24,802 bases of DNA from Thermomicrobiales bacterium (GTDB taxonomy: Bacteria > Chloroflexota > Chloroflexia > Thermomicrobiales > UBA6265), in contig JAUJMG010000015.1 in assembly GCA_030446955.1 (NCBI GenBank), forward strand, positions 1 through 24,802, written 5' to 3'. The position numbers were made by a program, and so were the translations under genes. The notes below the pieces were generated by a model, which searched no databases, was not told the origin of the DNA, and saw only the letters and a program-made list of their open reading frames with translations. Position 1 is the stretch's first letter. Every line of letters begins with the position of its first letter. Positions 1 to 8,442 of this stretch are shown one piece after another.

Positions 1-54
<54 letters not shown>

Positions 55-56
55 CG

Positions 57-87
57 TGAAGGCCCAGGTCAGGGACCTGGGCCTTCA
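57..87 (+). terminator. Strong hairpin just after tRNA-fMet
   Basis: A perfect 14-bp stem (57-70 with 74-87) closes a 3-nt loop, followed by CGTTT. It begins three bases after the tRNA CCA end and is probably the tRNA terminator. It could also stop the integrase transcript arriving from the other strand. A looser hairpin with similar base content follows the right-hand repeat near 24091-24131. Confidence 0.75.
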
Positions 88-112
88 TCGTTTCGGAGGG
101 CGCGTCACCGGC

Positions 113-214
113 GATGTCTACCGGTGCATCTTCGCCCGTTCAGCTCGGCGGGCCGCTGACCTGCGGCTTTCCCGCTGTGATCGCCCGTCGGGCTGCCGGT
201 AGATGTCTACCGGT
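113..214. repeat. Short repeats and palindrome at integrase 3' end (possible integrase arm sites)
   Basis: A 13-bp sequence, GATGTCTACCGGT, occurs at 113-125 and again at 202-214. The second copy forms the right half of a perfect palindrome, CCGGTAGA-TG-TCTACCGG (196-213), and contains the integrase stop codon (207-209). TCTACCGG also occurs twice beside the second integrase (24146-24153 and 24158-24165). Repeats between the att core and int are typical of integrase arm-binding sites; that role here is inferred. Confidence 0.5.
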
Positions 215-1340
215 TGGCCGCTGACACCAGGCCGGCGAAGCGGGTGGCAGCCTCGGCGCTCATCCCCGGGAGCAGGTGCTGATACGTGTGCATGGTGAAG
301 GCGGGGTGGGCGTGTCCGAGGCGTTCGGTGACGACCTTGATGGGGACCCCGTTGGCAACCAGCAGCGACGCGTGCGTGTGGCGCAGGTCGTGGAACCGGA
401 TGCGAGGAAGGCTCGACCGACGCAGGATGCGCCCGAAGAGCTGACTGAGCGACTCCGGGTTGAGGAAGCGGCCCTTGGTGTTGCAGAAGATCCAATCGTC
501 GGCACCGTGAGGCAGGCGGTCGCGGCGCAGCCGTCGCCGCCAGCGGTTGAGCTCCGAGACGGTGGTCTCGTCGAGGTCCACGCAGCGGCGGCTGGTGCGG
601 GTCTTGGCGCCGAACTCGGTCGGGATGCCGGCGACGCTTTGCACCGTCCGCGAGATCGACAGTCGCCTGGCGCCGAGGTTGAGGTCGCTCCACTTCAGTC
701 CGGCGACCTCGCCTCGGCGCATGCCGGTGTGGGCCGCAAGGTGGAGTGCCGGGTAGAGCCGCTGATCCTTGGCGAAGTCGAGGAACGCCGCCAGTTCCTG
801 GGCGCTCCACACTCGGGCCACCGCGCTGCCGCCGCCACGCCGGCGAGGGGAGTGGATCGTGAGCGCCACGTTGCGGTGGACCAGCCGTCGCTGCACGGCG
901 AGGTCGAGGGCGTTGCGGACGATGAGGTGCGTTTCGTGGACGGTCTTGGCGGCAAGTGGCTGACCCTTGCGGCCGCCACTGGAGAGCAGGTGATCGTAGA
1001 GGTCGTCGAGGTGGTCGGCGCGCAGGGCGCGGAGTTGCACGTCGCCGAGGCGGGGGACGACATAGTTGTGGATCATCCAGGCGTACCGGTACGCCGTGGT
1101 GGCACGTACGTGGACGCGCTTGCGAGGGAGCCACGTGTCGGTCAGGAAGTCACCGAGCTGCGCCGCGCTACTGCGTCGAGCGTTGCGGGGGCGGTCGGTG
1201 TCGAGCTGGTCGGCTACCTGCTCGGCGTCCTCTCGAGTGCCGGCGGGGTGCCAGCGACGACGCTCGCGTCCGGTGAGCGGGTCCAGGCCGTCATAGGCGA
1301 CGACGTAGAAGCGGTCTTTGCGTTGGACGATGTAGGTCAT
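207..1340 (-). CDS. Tyrosine site-specific integrase (left)
   Basis: Phage/ICE-type tyrosine recombinase of about 377 aa, expected to integrate and excise the island at the tRNA-fMet att site. An N-terminal AP2-like arm-binding region (starting TYIVQRKDRFYVVAYDG) and a SAM-like core-binding domain are followed by the catalytic domain. That domain has the first Arg in TGMRRGE, the H-x-x-R box in HDLRHTHAS, a later His in LGHAHP and the nucleophile Tyr in TMHTYQHLLPGM. I chose the ATG at 1340; an in-frame upstream Met at 1370 would add ten residues, and neither has a clear ribosome site. The gene lies downstream of the oxidase operon on the same strand and ends within a palindrome about 150 bp from the att core. 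The partial integrase at the right end shares its motifs and layout. Confidence 0.95.
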   Translation of the reverse strand: MTYIVQRKDRFYVVAYDGLDPLTGRERRRWHPAGTREDAEQVADQLDTDRPRNARRSSAAQLGDFLTDTWLPRKRVHVRATTAYRYAWMIHNYVVPRLGDVQLRALRADHLDDLYDHLLSSGGRKGQPLAAKTVHETHLIVRNALDLAVQRRLVHRNVALTIHSPRRRGGGSAVARVWSAQELAAFLDFAKDQRLYPALHLAAHTGMRRGEVAGLKWSDLNLGARRLSISRTVQSVAGIPTEFGAKTRTSRRCVDLDETTVSELNRWRRRLRRDRLPHGADDWIFCNTKGRFLNPESLSQLFGRILRRSSLPRIRFHDLRHTHASLLVANGVPIKVVTERLGHAHPAFTMHTYQHLLPGMSAEAATRFAGLVSAANR

Positions 1341-1394
1341 GCCGTCAAGCATCGAGCATGAAGGCGCCAACCCGAAGATCCGCCGCGCACGGTC

Positions 1395-3800
1395 TCATCC
1401 GTGCACATTCGACCGCGGGGTGTGAAGCGCCGACGTACCCATGGCAGCTACGGCCTTGCTAGCGGCATGGGCGCCCAGAACTCGGTAGGCCTCAAACCGT
1501 TCGCCGGTGTAGAGCTGTTCGAAAGTGGGATGCACGGGAAACTTGGTGTCCTTCTCCCCAAACGCCCGTACGTCCCACGGGGCATCTTCTGTGACGCCGG
1601 TCTTGACGTAGACGATCCGACCCTTCCGTTCAGGGTCGTCAAGGTAGTGAAACGTGCCGACGACGTGGGTGCCCGCTGCGAGAGAGCCATCACCCCGCAG
1701 GATCGTCGGCTTGAGGTCGATCTCCACTCTGGCTTCGGTTCGAGCGAGCGCGATGGCTTCACCAAGGGTCGAATAGGTCTGGACCGATCCACCGGCGGCA
1801 TCGAAGCAGTAGATCTCGGTGCAGCCCCGGCGCAGGAGCTCCACCAATCCCAGGTTCTCGTAGTGCCCGCCATCGGAGACGTAGAGGAACCGACTGTTCA
1901 AGCTGTTGCGACCGAGCAGCTCACGCACAAGATACAGAGGACGTGGATTCGCCTGGGCTGCGAAACGGCGCCGGTCAAGGGCTCGCCATTGGCCCTGGGC
2001 GACGATACGTGGATTGGGCAGCCACACTCCTAGGCGGACGTTTCCCAAGGCCATCAAAAAGCGCAGGGGTGCCTTGGTCATCTTGCCCATCGACGGGGCG
2101 ATGGCCGCTCCCGACACGGCCACGGCGGCCAGCATGCTGATGTCTCGATGTGGGATCTTCGGCCGCTTGCCGTTGCGAAGGCCACTACGGGCGATGGCCT
2201 GCTCATAGTCGGAGGTGGCCATCCCGCCGACCAAGGGGCCGCCGATCTCCGATGGGCTGAACACGAAACTCATAACGCCGCTTCCCGGAGGGGTGGCACC
2301 TTCGTCGGAGACATTGGCGGCGGCGCAAATCAGAAGCTCGGGAAAGGGTATAGGGAACCGTTCCCGTTTGAACTCGCTGAGAGTGAGCGGGTAGCGGTAG
2401 TCCAGCTCGCGAGCGACAGTCTCACCTCTCGAGTCCCGGGTGCGCTTGAGGGCGAAGGCGCTGGCGAGGCGACGCTTGTAGAACGGGTGCATCGACCAGC
2501 GGGTCAGATCGCCGTACAGGTAGACAACGACCAACGCAAGGACCACCAACGCCCAGGTCCACACCTCACCAGAGCCGATCCACTGGCTGGGGGCGTACCC
2601 GCCAGCGAAGGGGTTAGCGGCGGCGGCGTTGTTGGTCACCACCAGCAGGGTGGCGAGCACGGCGAGAGGACCAAGGACAGCACCGACGAGGTACAGAAGC
2701 ACTAGACGAAGTCGAGAGTTCAGGCGCGAGAAGCGGGTGGCCGTCCCGACAGCCGCCTTGGCCGTGCCGGCGAGGTCGCGCAGGGGAGAGCGCACCTGGG
2801 TGAGCACGGCGGCGACCACGCTGGCGAGGCCTCCTCCGGTGAGCAGGGTAAGAAGGCTGGTGCTTCGGTCCTTCGCCGACTCACTGGGTGACGTACCCAG
2901 GACTACCTCGGTAATGCCCTCCGCCGGCACGGGCGTGGTGGCGGTCACAGCGGTGCGGACCACGGCCAGGATCTGGGGGATGAGGATTCCGACCACGGCC
3001 AGCACCGCCGCGAAACCGAGCAAGGCTGCCCCCGTGCGACCGAGAAAACGGTGCCAGCGCGGGTCCCAGGGTCGCAGCATCCGGTTGATACCAACGACGA
3101 GCAGCCCGGCGCCTCCCGCCCACTTGACGATGGTGACAAGTCGCTCCGGGATCACGAGGTTGACGCTGCGGAAGCAAAATTGACCTTGTTCCACGCATTG
3201 GGCACCCAAGGCCAACTCTTCGTAGAAGCCGGCATAAGCCCATCCAAGTGGGCGGCCCAGGCTGTAGAGGGCCAAGCCGATCACCGCGAGGTTGACCAGC
3301 AGACCGACAAGCACCGCGGCCAGCAGACGTGCCTTGCCGGTCAGCCCAGCCGCGAGATACGAACACCGGTTGCGTAGGTAGTGCTCTTCTTCAGAGCCAG
3401 GGGCGAAGGCCGGCCTGCCCCCGAGGAGCTTGCCATCGGAATGACGAGTAGCGATGGCCAGGGCGGCGGCGATGTAAGCGCCACCGGAGACAGCCGACAG
3501 GTAATCGGCTTGCTGCAGCTTGCCGCTGCGGGACAGCTCCTGAAGCGCTCCGAGATTGTAGGCCGCGGAGCGAATGCCGCCGCCCGAACAGCAGATCCCG
3601 ATTCCGGAGCGATTGGGCACCTGCAATGGAGCATCGTGCTGGCCGATTGGTTGCGTCTCGCAGGCCGTCGGTTGACGAAGGCTGCGCTCCAGCTGGTCAC
3701 CGGCGTCCGGATACGCCCGGCCGTGAGGCGCGTCGAGGAGGGGCGCCTGCTCTGGTGGCGACTTCGCTGGGCGGGTGAATAGCCGCGTGATTACGCCCAT
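1395..3800 (-). CDS. Multi-pass membrane patatin-like phospholipase
   Basis: Predicted serine acyl hydrolase of about 801 aa. From the start used here, the oxyanion motif GGGIR is near residues 73-77, the nucleophile serine is in AVSGGAY (about S105), and the catalytic Asp is in SDGGHYENLGL (about D643). A block of some six hydrophobic segments (roughly residues 155-440) lies between Ser and Asp, so the active site is split around a membrane domain. I took the ATG at 3800, preceded by AGGA. A longer frame to 3935 would overlap the DyP gene. It is the last gene of the peroxidase operon, 79 bp after the DyP stop, and probably acts on membrane or neutral lipid to release fatty acids. The substrate is not evident. 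Confidence 0.85.
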   Translation of the reverse strand: MGVITRLFTRPAKSPPEQAPLLDAPHGRAYPDAGDQLERSLRQPTACETQPIGQHDAPLQVPNRSGIGICCSGGGIRSAAYNLGALQELSRSGKLQQADYLSAVSGGAYIAAALAIATRHSDGKLLGGRPAFAPGSEEEHYLRNRCSYLAAGLTGKARLLAAVLVGLLVNLAVIGLALYSLGRPLGWAYAGFYEELALGAQCVEQGQFCFRSVNLVIPERLVTIVKWAGGAGLLVVGINRMLRPWDPRWHRFLGRTGAALLGFAAVLAVVGILIPQILAVVRTAVTATTPVPAEGITEVVLGTSPSESAKDRSTSLLTLLTGGGLASVVAAVLTQVRSPLRDLAGTAKAAVGTATRFSRLNSRLRLVLLYLVGAVLGPLAVLATLLVVTNNAAAANPFAGGYAPSQWIGSGEVWTWALVVLALVVVYLYGDLTRWSMHPFYKRRLASAFALKRTRDSRGETVARELDYRYPLTLSEFKRERFPIPFPELLICAAANVSDEGATPPGSGVMSFVFSPSEIGGPLVGGMATSDYEQAIARSGLRNGKRPKIPHRDISMLAAVAVSGAAIAPSMGKMTKAPLRFLMALGNVRLGVWLPNPRIVAQGQWRALDRRRFAAQANPRPLYLVRELLGRNSLNSRFLYVSDGGHYENLGLVELLRRGCTEIYCFDAAGGSVQTYSTLGEAIALARTEARVEIDLKPTILRGDGSLAAGTHVVGTFHYLDDPERKGRIVYVKTGVTEDAPWDVRAFGEKDTKFPVHPTFEQLYTGERFEAYRVLGAHAASKAVAAMGTSALHTPRSNVHG

Positions 3801-3879
3801 GCCAAATCCTGAGCCCGCTGCAGTGCGCGAGGAAGACTTTGAGTCCTGGGTTGTTGCCGGCCAGCCGTCGATCCGCCGT

Positions 3880-5307
3880 TCACAACGTACCCATCCAGCG
3901 CAGGGCAGAGAAGCTGGGTAGGAAGCAGTAGGCACCGCCGCGAGTGGTGACGAAGCGTGAGAAGCCGCTCACGACACGAGGCGGCCGCCCCGGCTCGGGG
4001 ATGGCAAAGGTCCCGGCTCCCTGGTCATCACCGATGAGGGGGTCCTTGGTCTTGCCGAGGCCAGGGGCGAAGCGGCCGTTGTTGACCCAGTGGGCCATGA
4101 TGAACTCGAACTGGTCGGCCAGGCTGACGCCGATGAACAGACCCAGCAGTCCGCGGGGAATGCCGTCGTCGGGCCGAGTCGGATCGTAGTCCGGACCGTA
4201 CGGCAGCCCTCGGCGCACGATGCGATGACGGTTGCCGCCGGCGCCGGCGATGCGCGAGCTCCGCGGGTTCGTCCTGCGGATGTGAGACCCCAGCGGACAG
4301 CGGTAGCCCTTGGCGTCGTCAACGCCCTCACCGTCGGGATGGACGACGTAGTCGAAGTCGTTCAGGCCCGCTTCCGGAAACGGGGGGTCGGGCGTGGCGG
4401 TGTCGGGGGAGAGAACTAGCGGCACGCCGTTGCGCCAGCGTCCACAGAGCTTGGCGGCGACGACCTCTGGGTCCGTGTCCAGTTCCGCCGCCGCCTGGTG
4501 GAGAAAGGTCTCGAATCCGTGGACGTCCTGTTCGAGGATGCGCACGGCAGCGAAGCTCCCATTGCGCCCGAGCACCTCCGGAACCGGCACCCGGTAGGTC
4601 AGGCCAGGCTGTTGGCTGGGATAGCCGAGCAGGAAGTCTCCGGGCGCCGCCACCGGTAGGGGATCACGAAGACCCGATGGCGGCGCGCCGGCGATGGTCG
4701 GCTGCGAGAATCCGTCCCGGTAGCCGAAGTGGGCCAGGGGCAGCGGGACACCCTTGTTGTCCCGCAGCGCCTCGCCGTCGTGGTAGGAGAGCTCGCTGAG
4801 TCCGGCTCGGAAGAACAGCGCACGCAGCGCGGCGGTCGCTTCCTCGACCACTTCCCGCGTCATGGCGAAGACGATGAGGACCACGTGAGCGTCCTGCGCA
4901 CTGGCAGGGGCGAAGCCCTGGAGCCAGTGGTCGGGATGACTTTCGCCGATGTCGCCGACCACCGGGGCCCGCTGGATCGCTCCTTGACGGAACTCCTCCG
5001 GGAACGACGCCAGGGACTCCGGTGGCAGGCCCAGGGCCTCCAGCCCGGCGTAGGTCAGCCCCACGTTCAGGCACAGTGGGGGCTTGGCGAACCAGGGCAC
5101 GGCCGATTGGAGGCCCAGTGGGGTGTCGGCGGTCGAGGTGGTCAGCGCGGCCAGAAAGCGCCGTGCCGTTGGGGGTTCGTCAACTCGCAGCAGGAACAGG
5201 CGAAGCGACGCCATGGTGTAGCCCCGCAGGATGAGGCCCTGGATGTCCGCCCAGTCCAGCCGCTCACCCGCAGCCGGCGAGTTGGCAGCAACCGGAGACG
5301 CTGACAC
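3880..5307 (-). CDS. DyP-type haem peroxidase
   Basis: Dye-decolourising peroxidase, 475 aa, expected to use H2O2 to oxidise organic substrates. The GxxDG motif is GYRDG (195-199) with catalytic Asp198 and is followed by FSQPTIAG. The conserved CPLGSHIRRTNPR segment (about 337-349) should carry the proximal haem ligand His342. RIVRRGLPYGPDY (about 362-374) matches the distal Arg region. The length and the HIRRTNPR form fit the larger DyP subfamilies. No signal peptide is visible. The GTG start at 5307 lies 3 nt beyond the stop of the upstream gene, with GAGGAGG ahead of it, so the two are probably translationally coupled. It may be fed by an H2O2-producing oxidase such as the GMC protein of this island. 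Confidence 0.92.
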   Translation of the reverse strand: MSASPVAANSPAAGERLDWADIQGLILRGYTMASLRLFLLRVDEPPTARRFLAALTTSTADTPLGLQSAVPWFAKPPLCLNVGLTYAGLEALGLPPESLASFPEEFRQGAIQRAPVVGDIGESHPDHWLQGFAPASAQDAHVVLIVFAMTREVVEEATAALRALFFRAGLSELSYHDGEALRDNKGVPLPLAHFGYRDGFSQPTIAGAPPSGLRDPLPVAAPGDFLLGYPSQQPGLTYRVPVPEVLGRNGSFAAVRILEQDVHGFETFLHQAAAELDTDPEVVAAKLCGRWRNGVPLVLSPDTATPDPPFPEAGLNDFDYVVHPDGEGVDDAKGYRCPLGSHIRRTNPRSSRIAGAGGNRHRIVRRGLPYGPDYDPTRPDDGIPRGLLGLFIGVSLADQFEFIMAHWVNNGRFAPGLGKTKDPLIGDDQGAGTFAIPEPGRPPRVVSGFSRFVTTRGGAYCFLPSFSALRWMGTL

Positions 5308-5310
5308 CTA

Positions 5311-5766
5311 TCAGTCCTCCTCGCTGAGGGCAAGGATGTCGAGCACCGTGAGCTGGGGATAGGCGCTGTAGAACGTGCCCACCGAGGGGATGTCGTTGGC
5401 CTTGACGTAGGCAAGGAACTCCTCTCGGTGCTCGCGTACCGGCAGTGGGGGCGCATCGGCCATGTGGCTCAGCAGCTGGTCGAAGACGTGGCCGATCTCG
5501 GTGACGAAGTCGTTGATGTAATCCTCGAAGCTGTGGTCATAGGAAGTGATCACCGCCAGGTTGGCATCGTTGTTCAGAAACACGAAGCGGGCGAAGTGAA
5601 CGGTGGCGATCTTCGTGAGCGCGGCCACGATGGGGTTCTCGCTGGGCGGGAGCCCCTGGATCCTGTCCAATAGCTGGTGGAGCGCCTGGGCGTCCTTCTT
5701 GGACTTGATCTTCATCACCAAGGTGAGCGGATTCTGCACTGGCTTGGCGTCGTCGGGGACGGTCAT
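5311..5766 (-). CDS. Small ferredoxin-like protein of the peroxidase operon, unknown function
   Basis: A 151-aa protein from the ATG at 5766, with GGAGAG a few bases upstream; an in-frame ATG at 5778 is an alternative. The central part (HFARFVFLNNDANLAVITSYD and FEDYINDFV) reads like an alpha/beta ferredoxin-type domain, the fold also found in DyP halves. I do not recognise haem ligands. It has no signal peptide or membrane segment. It sits between the animal-type haem peroxidase (56 bp upstream) and the DyP gene (coupled). A role as partner or chaperone of one of these enzymes is a guess from position. Confidence 0.75.
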   Translation of the reverse strand: MTVPDDAKPVQNPLTLVMKIKSKKDAQALHQLLDRIQGLPPSENPIVAALTKIATVHFARFVFLNNDANLAVITSYDHSFEDYINDFVTEIGHVFDQLLSHMADAPPLPVREHREEFLAYVKANDIPSVGTFYSAYPQLTVLDILALSEED

Positions 5767-5822
5767 GGAACTCTCCATCTCAAGACATTGGGAATGGGGG
5801 TCAGCTAGGGCGGAGCCTCGGC

Positions 5823-7238
5823 CTAGAACCGGCTCACTTGGTCGGGAACGGCGAAGCGCAGGAGGTCGGGGATGTCGAAGACTCCGGGCGCCCCGCCCAG
5901 GTGCGGCTTCCAGCATGGTTCCACACTCATGTAGGACAGGGGATCGTGCTTGATCAGCCCGAGGATGGTCTCGCCCACGATGCGCCCGCCGACCGGCCCA
6001 AGATGACGACCGTCGGCCAGAATCTCCGCCTCCTTGAGCACGTAGAACCACAGCGGGGCCGGGCCTGGGCCAGGCAGCCCGAGTTGAGCGCCCGAAAGAG
6101 CCTCTTCGCCCATGACTCGGGCTACCACCTGACCGGACGGCAGCTCGAGCCGCAGCCCTCGCAGAAGGTTGCGGTGAGCCAGCGAGCGGTTCTCCCCTAG
6201 CGAGGCATCGGGCAGGGCGAACAGCGGCGGGGCCAGGGAGGTGTCGATCTTGCGGCTCGCCACCGGGCCGGGGTCCTCGTCAAGAGGGAAGAAGAACGGC
6301 CAGCTGATGGTCCACTGTGGTGGGAGCCCGCGAAAGCCTCGGAAGTCAGCCCGACGGTCGACGTCGGCGCCGGGAAGAAAGGTAGGCAGTGCAGGGACGG
6401 CGTTGTTGATCTTGTAGCCGCCGCGAACTTGGCTGTGGCCGAAGCGAAACGCTGCCGCGGAGAACTCAACGGGCATGTACGCGTTCTTCTTGGGCCGGTA
6501 GTGCTTCAGCCTCACCGTCTCGCACCCGTCATCATCGGTAGTGAGCAGGCGGCTGAGCATGTCGGCACCGATGGTGCGCCTCAGGTAGTCGTGGACCACC
6601 GCCCACTGCCAGTGCCAGCGGACGATGCGCTGAGTTTCCTTGAGCAGGTCCCCACCGCGCAGCCCCGAGGGCAGCACCTCGTCGATCACCCGGTTGTGAA
6701 ACTTCAGGAACGCCAGCTGGAGCTGGCAGATGAAGGTGTTCTCGTCGTTGCGAGGATCGCCGATGAGGGCCCGGTCCTGGGTGTTGCGGGGCAGGTCGTC
6801 CTCATCGATGAAGGTTCCGTCGTCCTCGTGAATCTTGCCGAAGAGGAACTTGGGGACCGCAGGATCGCTCTGGTCGTACATGAACGGGTCGTCGTCAGGC
6901 CCTGAGCCGTAGATCGAGTCGAGATCGAGGCGGGGAGTGCGGAAGTTCACCAGACGCGCCGGGTCGTTGGCCCGCTGCAGACTGGAGGTGGGATCGAAAG
7001 TGATGTCGTGGTCGAGAAACTGGCCGATGTAGGTGTAGCCGGCAGGGATGTCGGGGTTGTCGCCCGCCGGGTCCCGGGGATCGTCCTCGCGCATGGTTTC
7101 CGCGAGTTGGCGGAGAACCTCGGGATCGGGCTCGAATACCGGCGCCTCCCTGAACATGCGGCCGAAGCGCCCCTCGAACCAGGGAGAGGATGGCACATTC
7201 ATCCCTTGGATCCCCGTACCGTGGAAGCGTTGCGTCAT
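5823..7238 (-). CDS. Animal-type haem peroxidase (peroxidase-cyclooxygenase superfamily)
   Basis: A 471-aa bacterial member of the animal haem peroxidase family. GQFLDHDITFDPTS (about 72-85) carries the distal Gln73 and His77, with Asp76 as the expected haem-ester or calcium residue. FLKFHNRVIDEV (about 177-188) corresponds to the family HNR motif. AAFRFGHSQVRGGY (about 262-275) carries the proximal His268. No secretion signal is seen. The ATG at 7238 follows AAAGGGAA. It is the first gene of the operon that runs on to the small protein, DyP and patatin-like lipase. Relatives include fatty-acid dioxygenases and peroxinectins. Association with a lipase favours lipid oxidation, but the reaction cannot be read from sequence. 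Confidence 0.9.
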   Translation of the reverse strand: MTQRFHGTGIQGMNVPSSPWFEGRFGRMFREAPVFEPDPEVLRQLAETMREDDPRDPAGDNPDIPAGYTYIGQFLDHDITFDPTSSLQRANDPARLVNFRTPRLDLDSIYGSGPDDDPFMYDQSDPAVPKFLFGKIHEDDGTFIDEDDLPRNTQDRALIGDPRNDENTFICQLQLAFLKFHNRVIDEVLPSGLRGGDLLKETQRIVRWHWQWAVVHDYLRRTIGADMLSRLLTTDDDGCETVRLKHYRPKKNAYMPVEFSAAAFRFGHSQVRGGYKINNAVPALPTFLPGADVDRRADFRGFRGLPPQWTISWPFFFPLDEDPGPVASRKIDTSLAPPLFALPDASLGENRSLAHRNLLRGLRLELPSGQVVARVMGEEALSGAQLGLPGPGPAPLWFYVLKEAEILADGRHLGPVGGRIVGETILGLIKHDPLSYMSVEPCWKPHLGGAPGVFDIPDLLRFAVPDQVSRF

Positions 7239-7467
7239 GGTGTTCCCTTTCCGCTGCCCTTGGCAGCTGTGTGCAGTTCATTCGTACAGTTCGGTGGTGC
7301 AATGGCGCTGCGATGCTGTCGCCTCCTAGGGGCGCGACACTTCAGGCAGCTACCTCCACCTTGTTTGCAAGCCGGTAGCGCCTTACGAATAACGCCTACC
7401 TGACGCTGTATAACCCGAGCCGACCCAAGTGGGCAAGAGGTTTTTTGGCCCTCAGCACACAGCCTCA

Positions 7468-8111
7468 CTACGGCTCTGGCGAAGAGTGGCTCTCAGCGCA
7501 CAGGGCCGGCCGAACTCGCCGCCGAGGTGGAACGGTCATCCTGACGACGTGGAGCGACAGCCAGGTGACGGCGCCGTACACGGGAACACCCACGGCGACC
7601 TGGACCAGCGCGGACGCGGCAGGCGAGTGGGACACCGCCGGGAGGTGGTGGTGGGCGGCGACGCCAGGGTCGCTGCCGAAGAGGTTGGTGTCTCCTTCGG
7701 CCAGCGGAGTGCCGGCCCCGGCGACAAGTGTGTGCAATAGCGGTCCCGGGGCGGTCGCCAGAGCGAAGAGCAGCCCGACGACGCCCGCGTACACCACCAG
7801 GGACGCACTCCGCTGGCCCCGGAGGCGACTGAGACCCCAAAGGGCGGCGGGCAGGATGAAGAACAGCAACGGGGTCAAAGCGAGGAAGCCGAGGCTCGAG
7901 TCGAGTACCCAGTGGAACCAGTGGTTGATGGCCGGTCCGCGCTCGCCCCGGTGGATGGCGTGCAGCCAGAACATGGCTGCGCCCCTCCGTAGGCGAGGAG
8001 GACCGAGGTCGCCACGAGGATCCTGCGGGCAAGCGTCTGGGCGTAGAACTGCCGTAAATCGCCCAGCGTGAGCGAGGTCGCAGGGGTCAGGCCGAAGCCT
8101 GGCGCGTTCAT
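7468..8111 (-). pseudogene. Frameshifted multi-pass membrane protein
   Basis: Two overlapping frames join into one plausible membrane protein. The first begins at the ATG at 8111 and runs through RRILVATSVLLAYGGA. The second continues from AAMFWLHAIHRGERG to a stop at 7468. The join near 7985-7990 needs one extra base, so a 1-nt deletion or a sequencing error has split the gene. The rebuilt protein (about 214 aa) has roughly four hydrophobic segments and a His-rich loop (AAHHHLPAVSH). Its start overlaps the stop of the upstream 52-aa gene (ATGA), which supports the 8111 start. An internal ATG at 7974 has GGAGGGG before it and could still make a shortened product. Function unknown. Confidence 0.6.
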
Positions 8112-8266
8112 GGCCGCTCCGCATCAAAGGTTCCGGCGGTGCTCGGCTGGGGAAGGTGGACAGTGGTGGCTGGGCGCGTGCGCCACAGGGAAGCACTGCC
8201 AGCCACGGCGAGGGCCTCCGCGTCGGCATGGACGGCGCCGTGGTCGTCGCTCCAGTGGTGGTCCAT
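8108..8266 (-). CDS. 52-aa small protein coupled to the membrane protein
   Basis: A short gene with ATG at 8266, a good AGGAGA ribosome site 6 nt upstream and a TGA that overlaps the next ATG (ATGA at 8108-8111). It encodes a small hydrophilic protein beginning MDHHWSDDHGAVHADAEA, rich in His and Asp at the N-terminus and in Pro/Thr at the C-terminus. No membrane segment is seen. The arrangement suggests it is made with the downstream membrane protein and is regulated by the divergent TetR gene. The His/Asp-rich start could bind metal, but that is speculation. Confidence 0.6.
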   Translation of the reverse strand: MDHHWSDDHGAVHADAEALAVAGSASLWRTRPATTVHLPQPSTAGTFDAERP

Positions 8267-8318
8267 CGTGTCTCTCCTGGTGTTGAAGCGCCGGCCACGC
8301 CAGCGCTTGAGGGTCGTA

Positions 8319-8337
8319 CGCTGTCAAGAGGACAGCG
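8319..8337. promoter_or_regulatory. Perfect inverted repeat between divergent TetR and small-protein genes
   Basis: CGCTGTC-AAGAG-GACAGCG is a perfect 7-bp inverted repeat with a 5-bp centre. It lies 52 bp upstream of the small-protein start and 105 bp upstream of the TetR start, as expected for a TetR-family operator controlling both directions. A related half-site, GTTGTCAAG, follows at about 8349-8357. The assignment is by position and symmetry only. Confidence 0.5.
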
Positions 8338-8442
8338 CGCTGTAAGGCGTTGTCAAGCTACTTTCACGGTGAACCGAGGCGTCCGGCGCGGGGCGATGTA
8401 CGATGTAAGGAACTGCAGCAAGCGTCGCAGAAGGGTGGTCAG

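Noticed and set aside
276..1361. Long plus-strand open frame of 361 codons
   Set aside because: It is the complement of the integrase. The minus-strand frame carries all tyrosine recombinase catalytic motifs; the plus frame has no recognisable domain.
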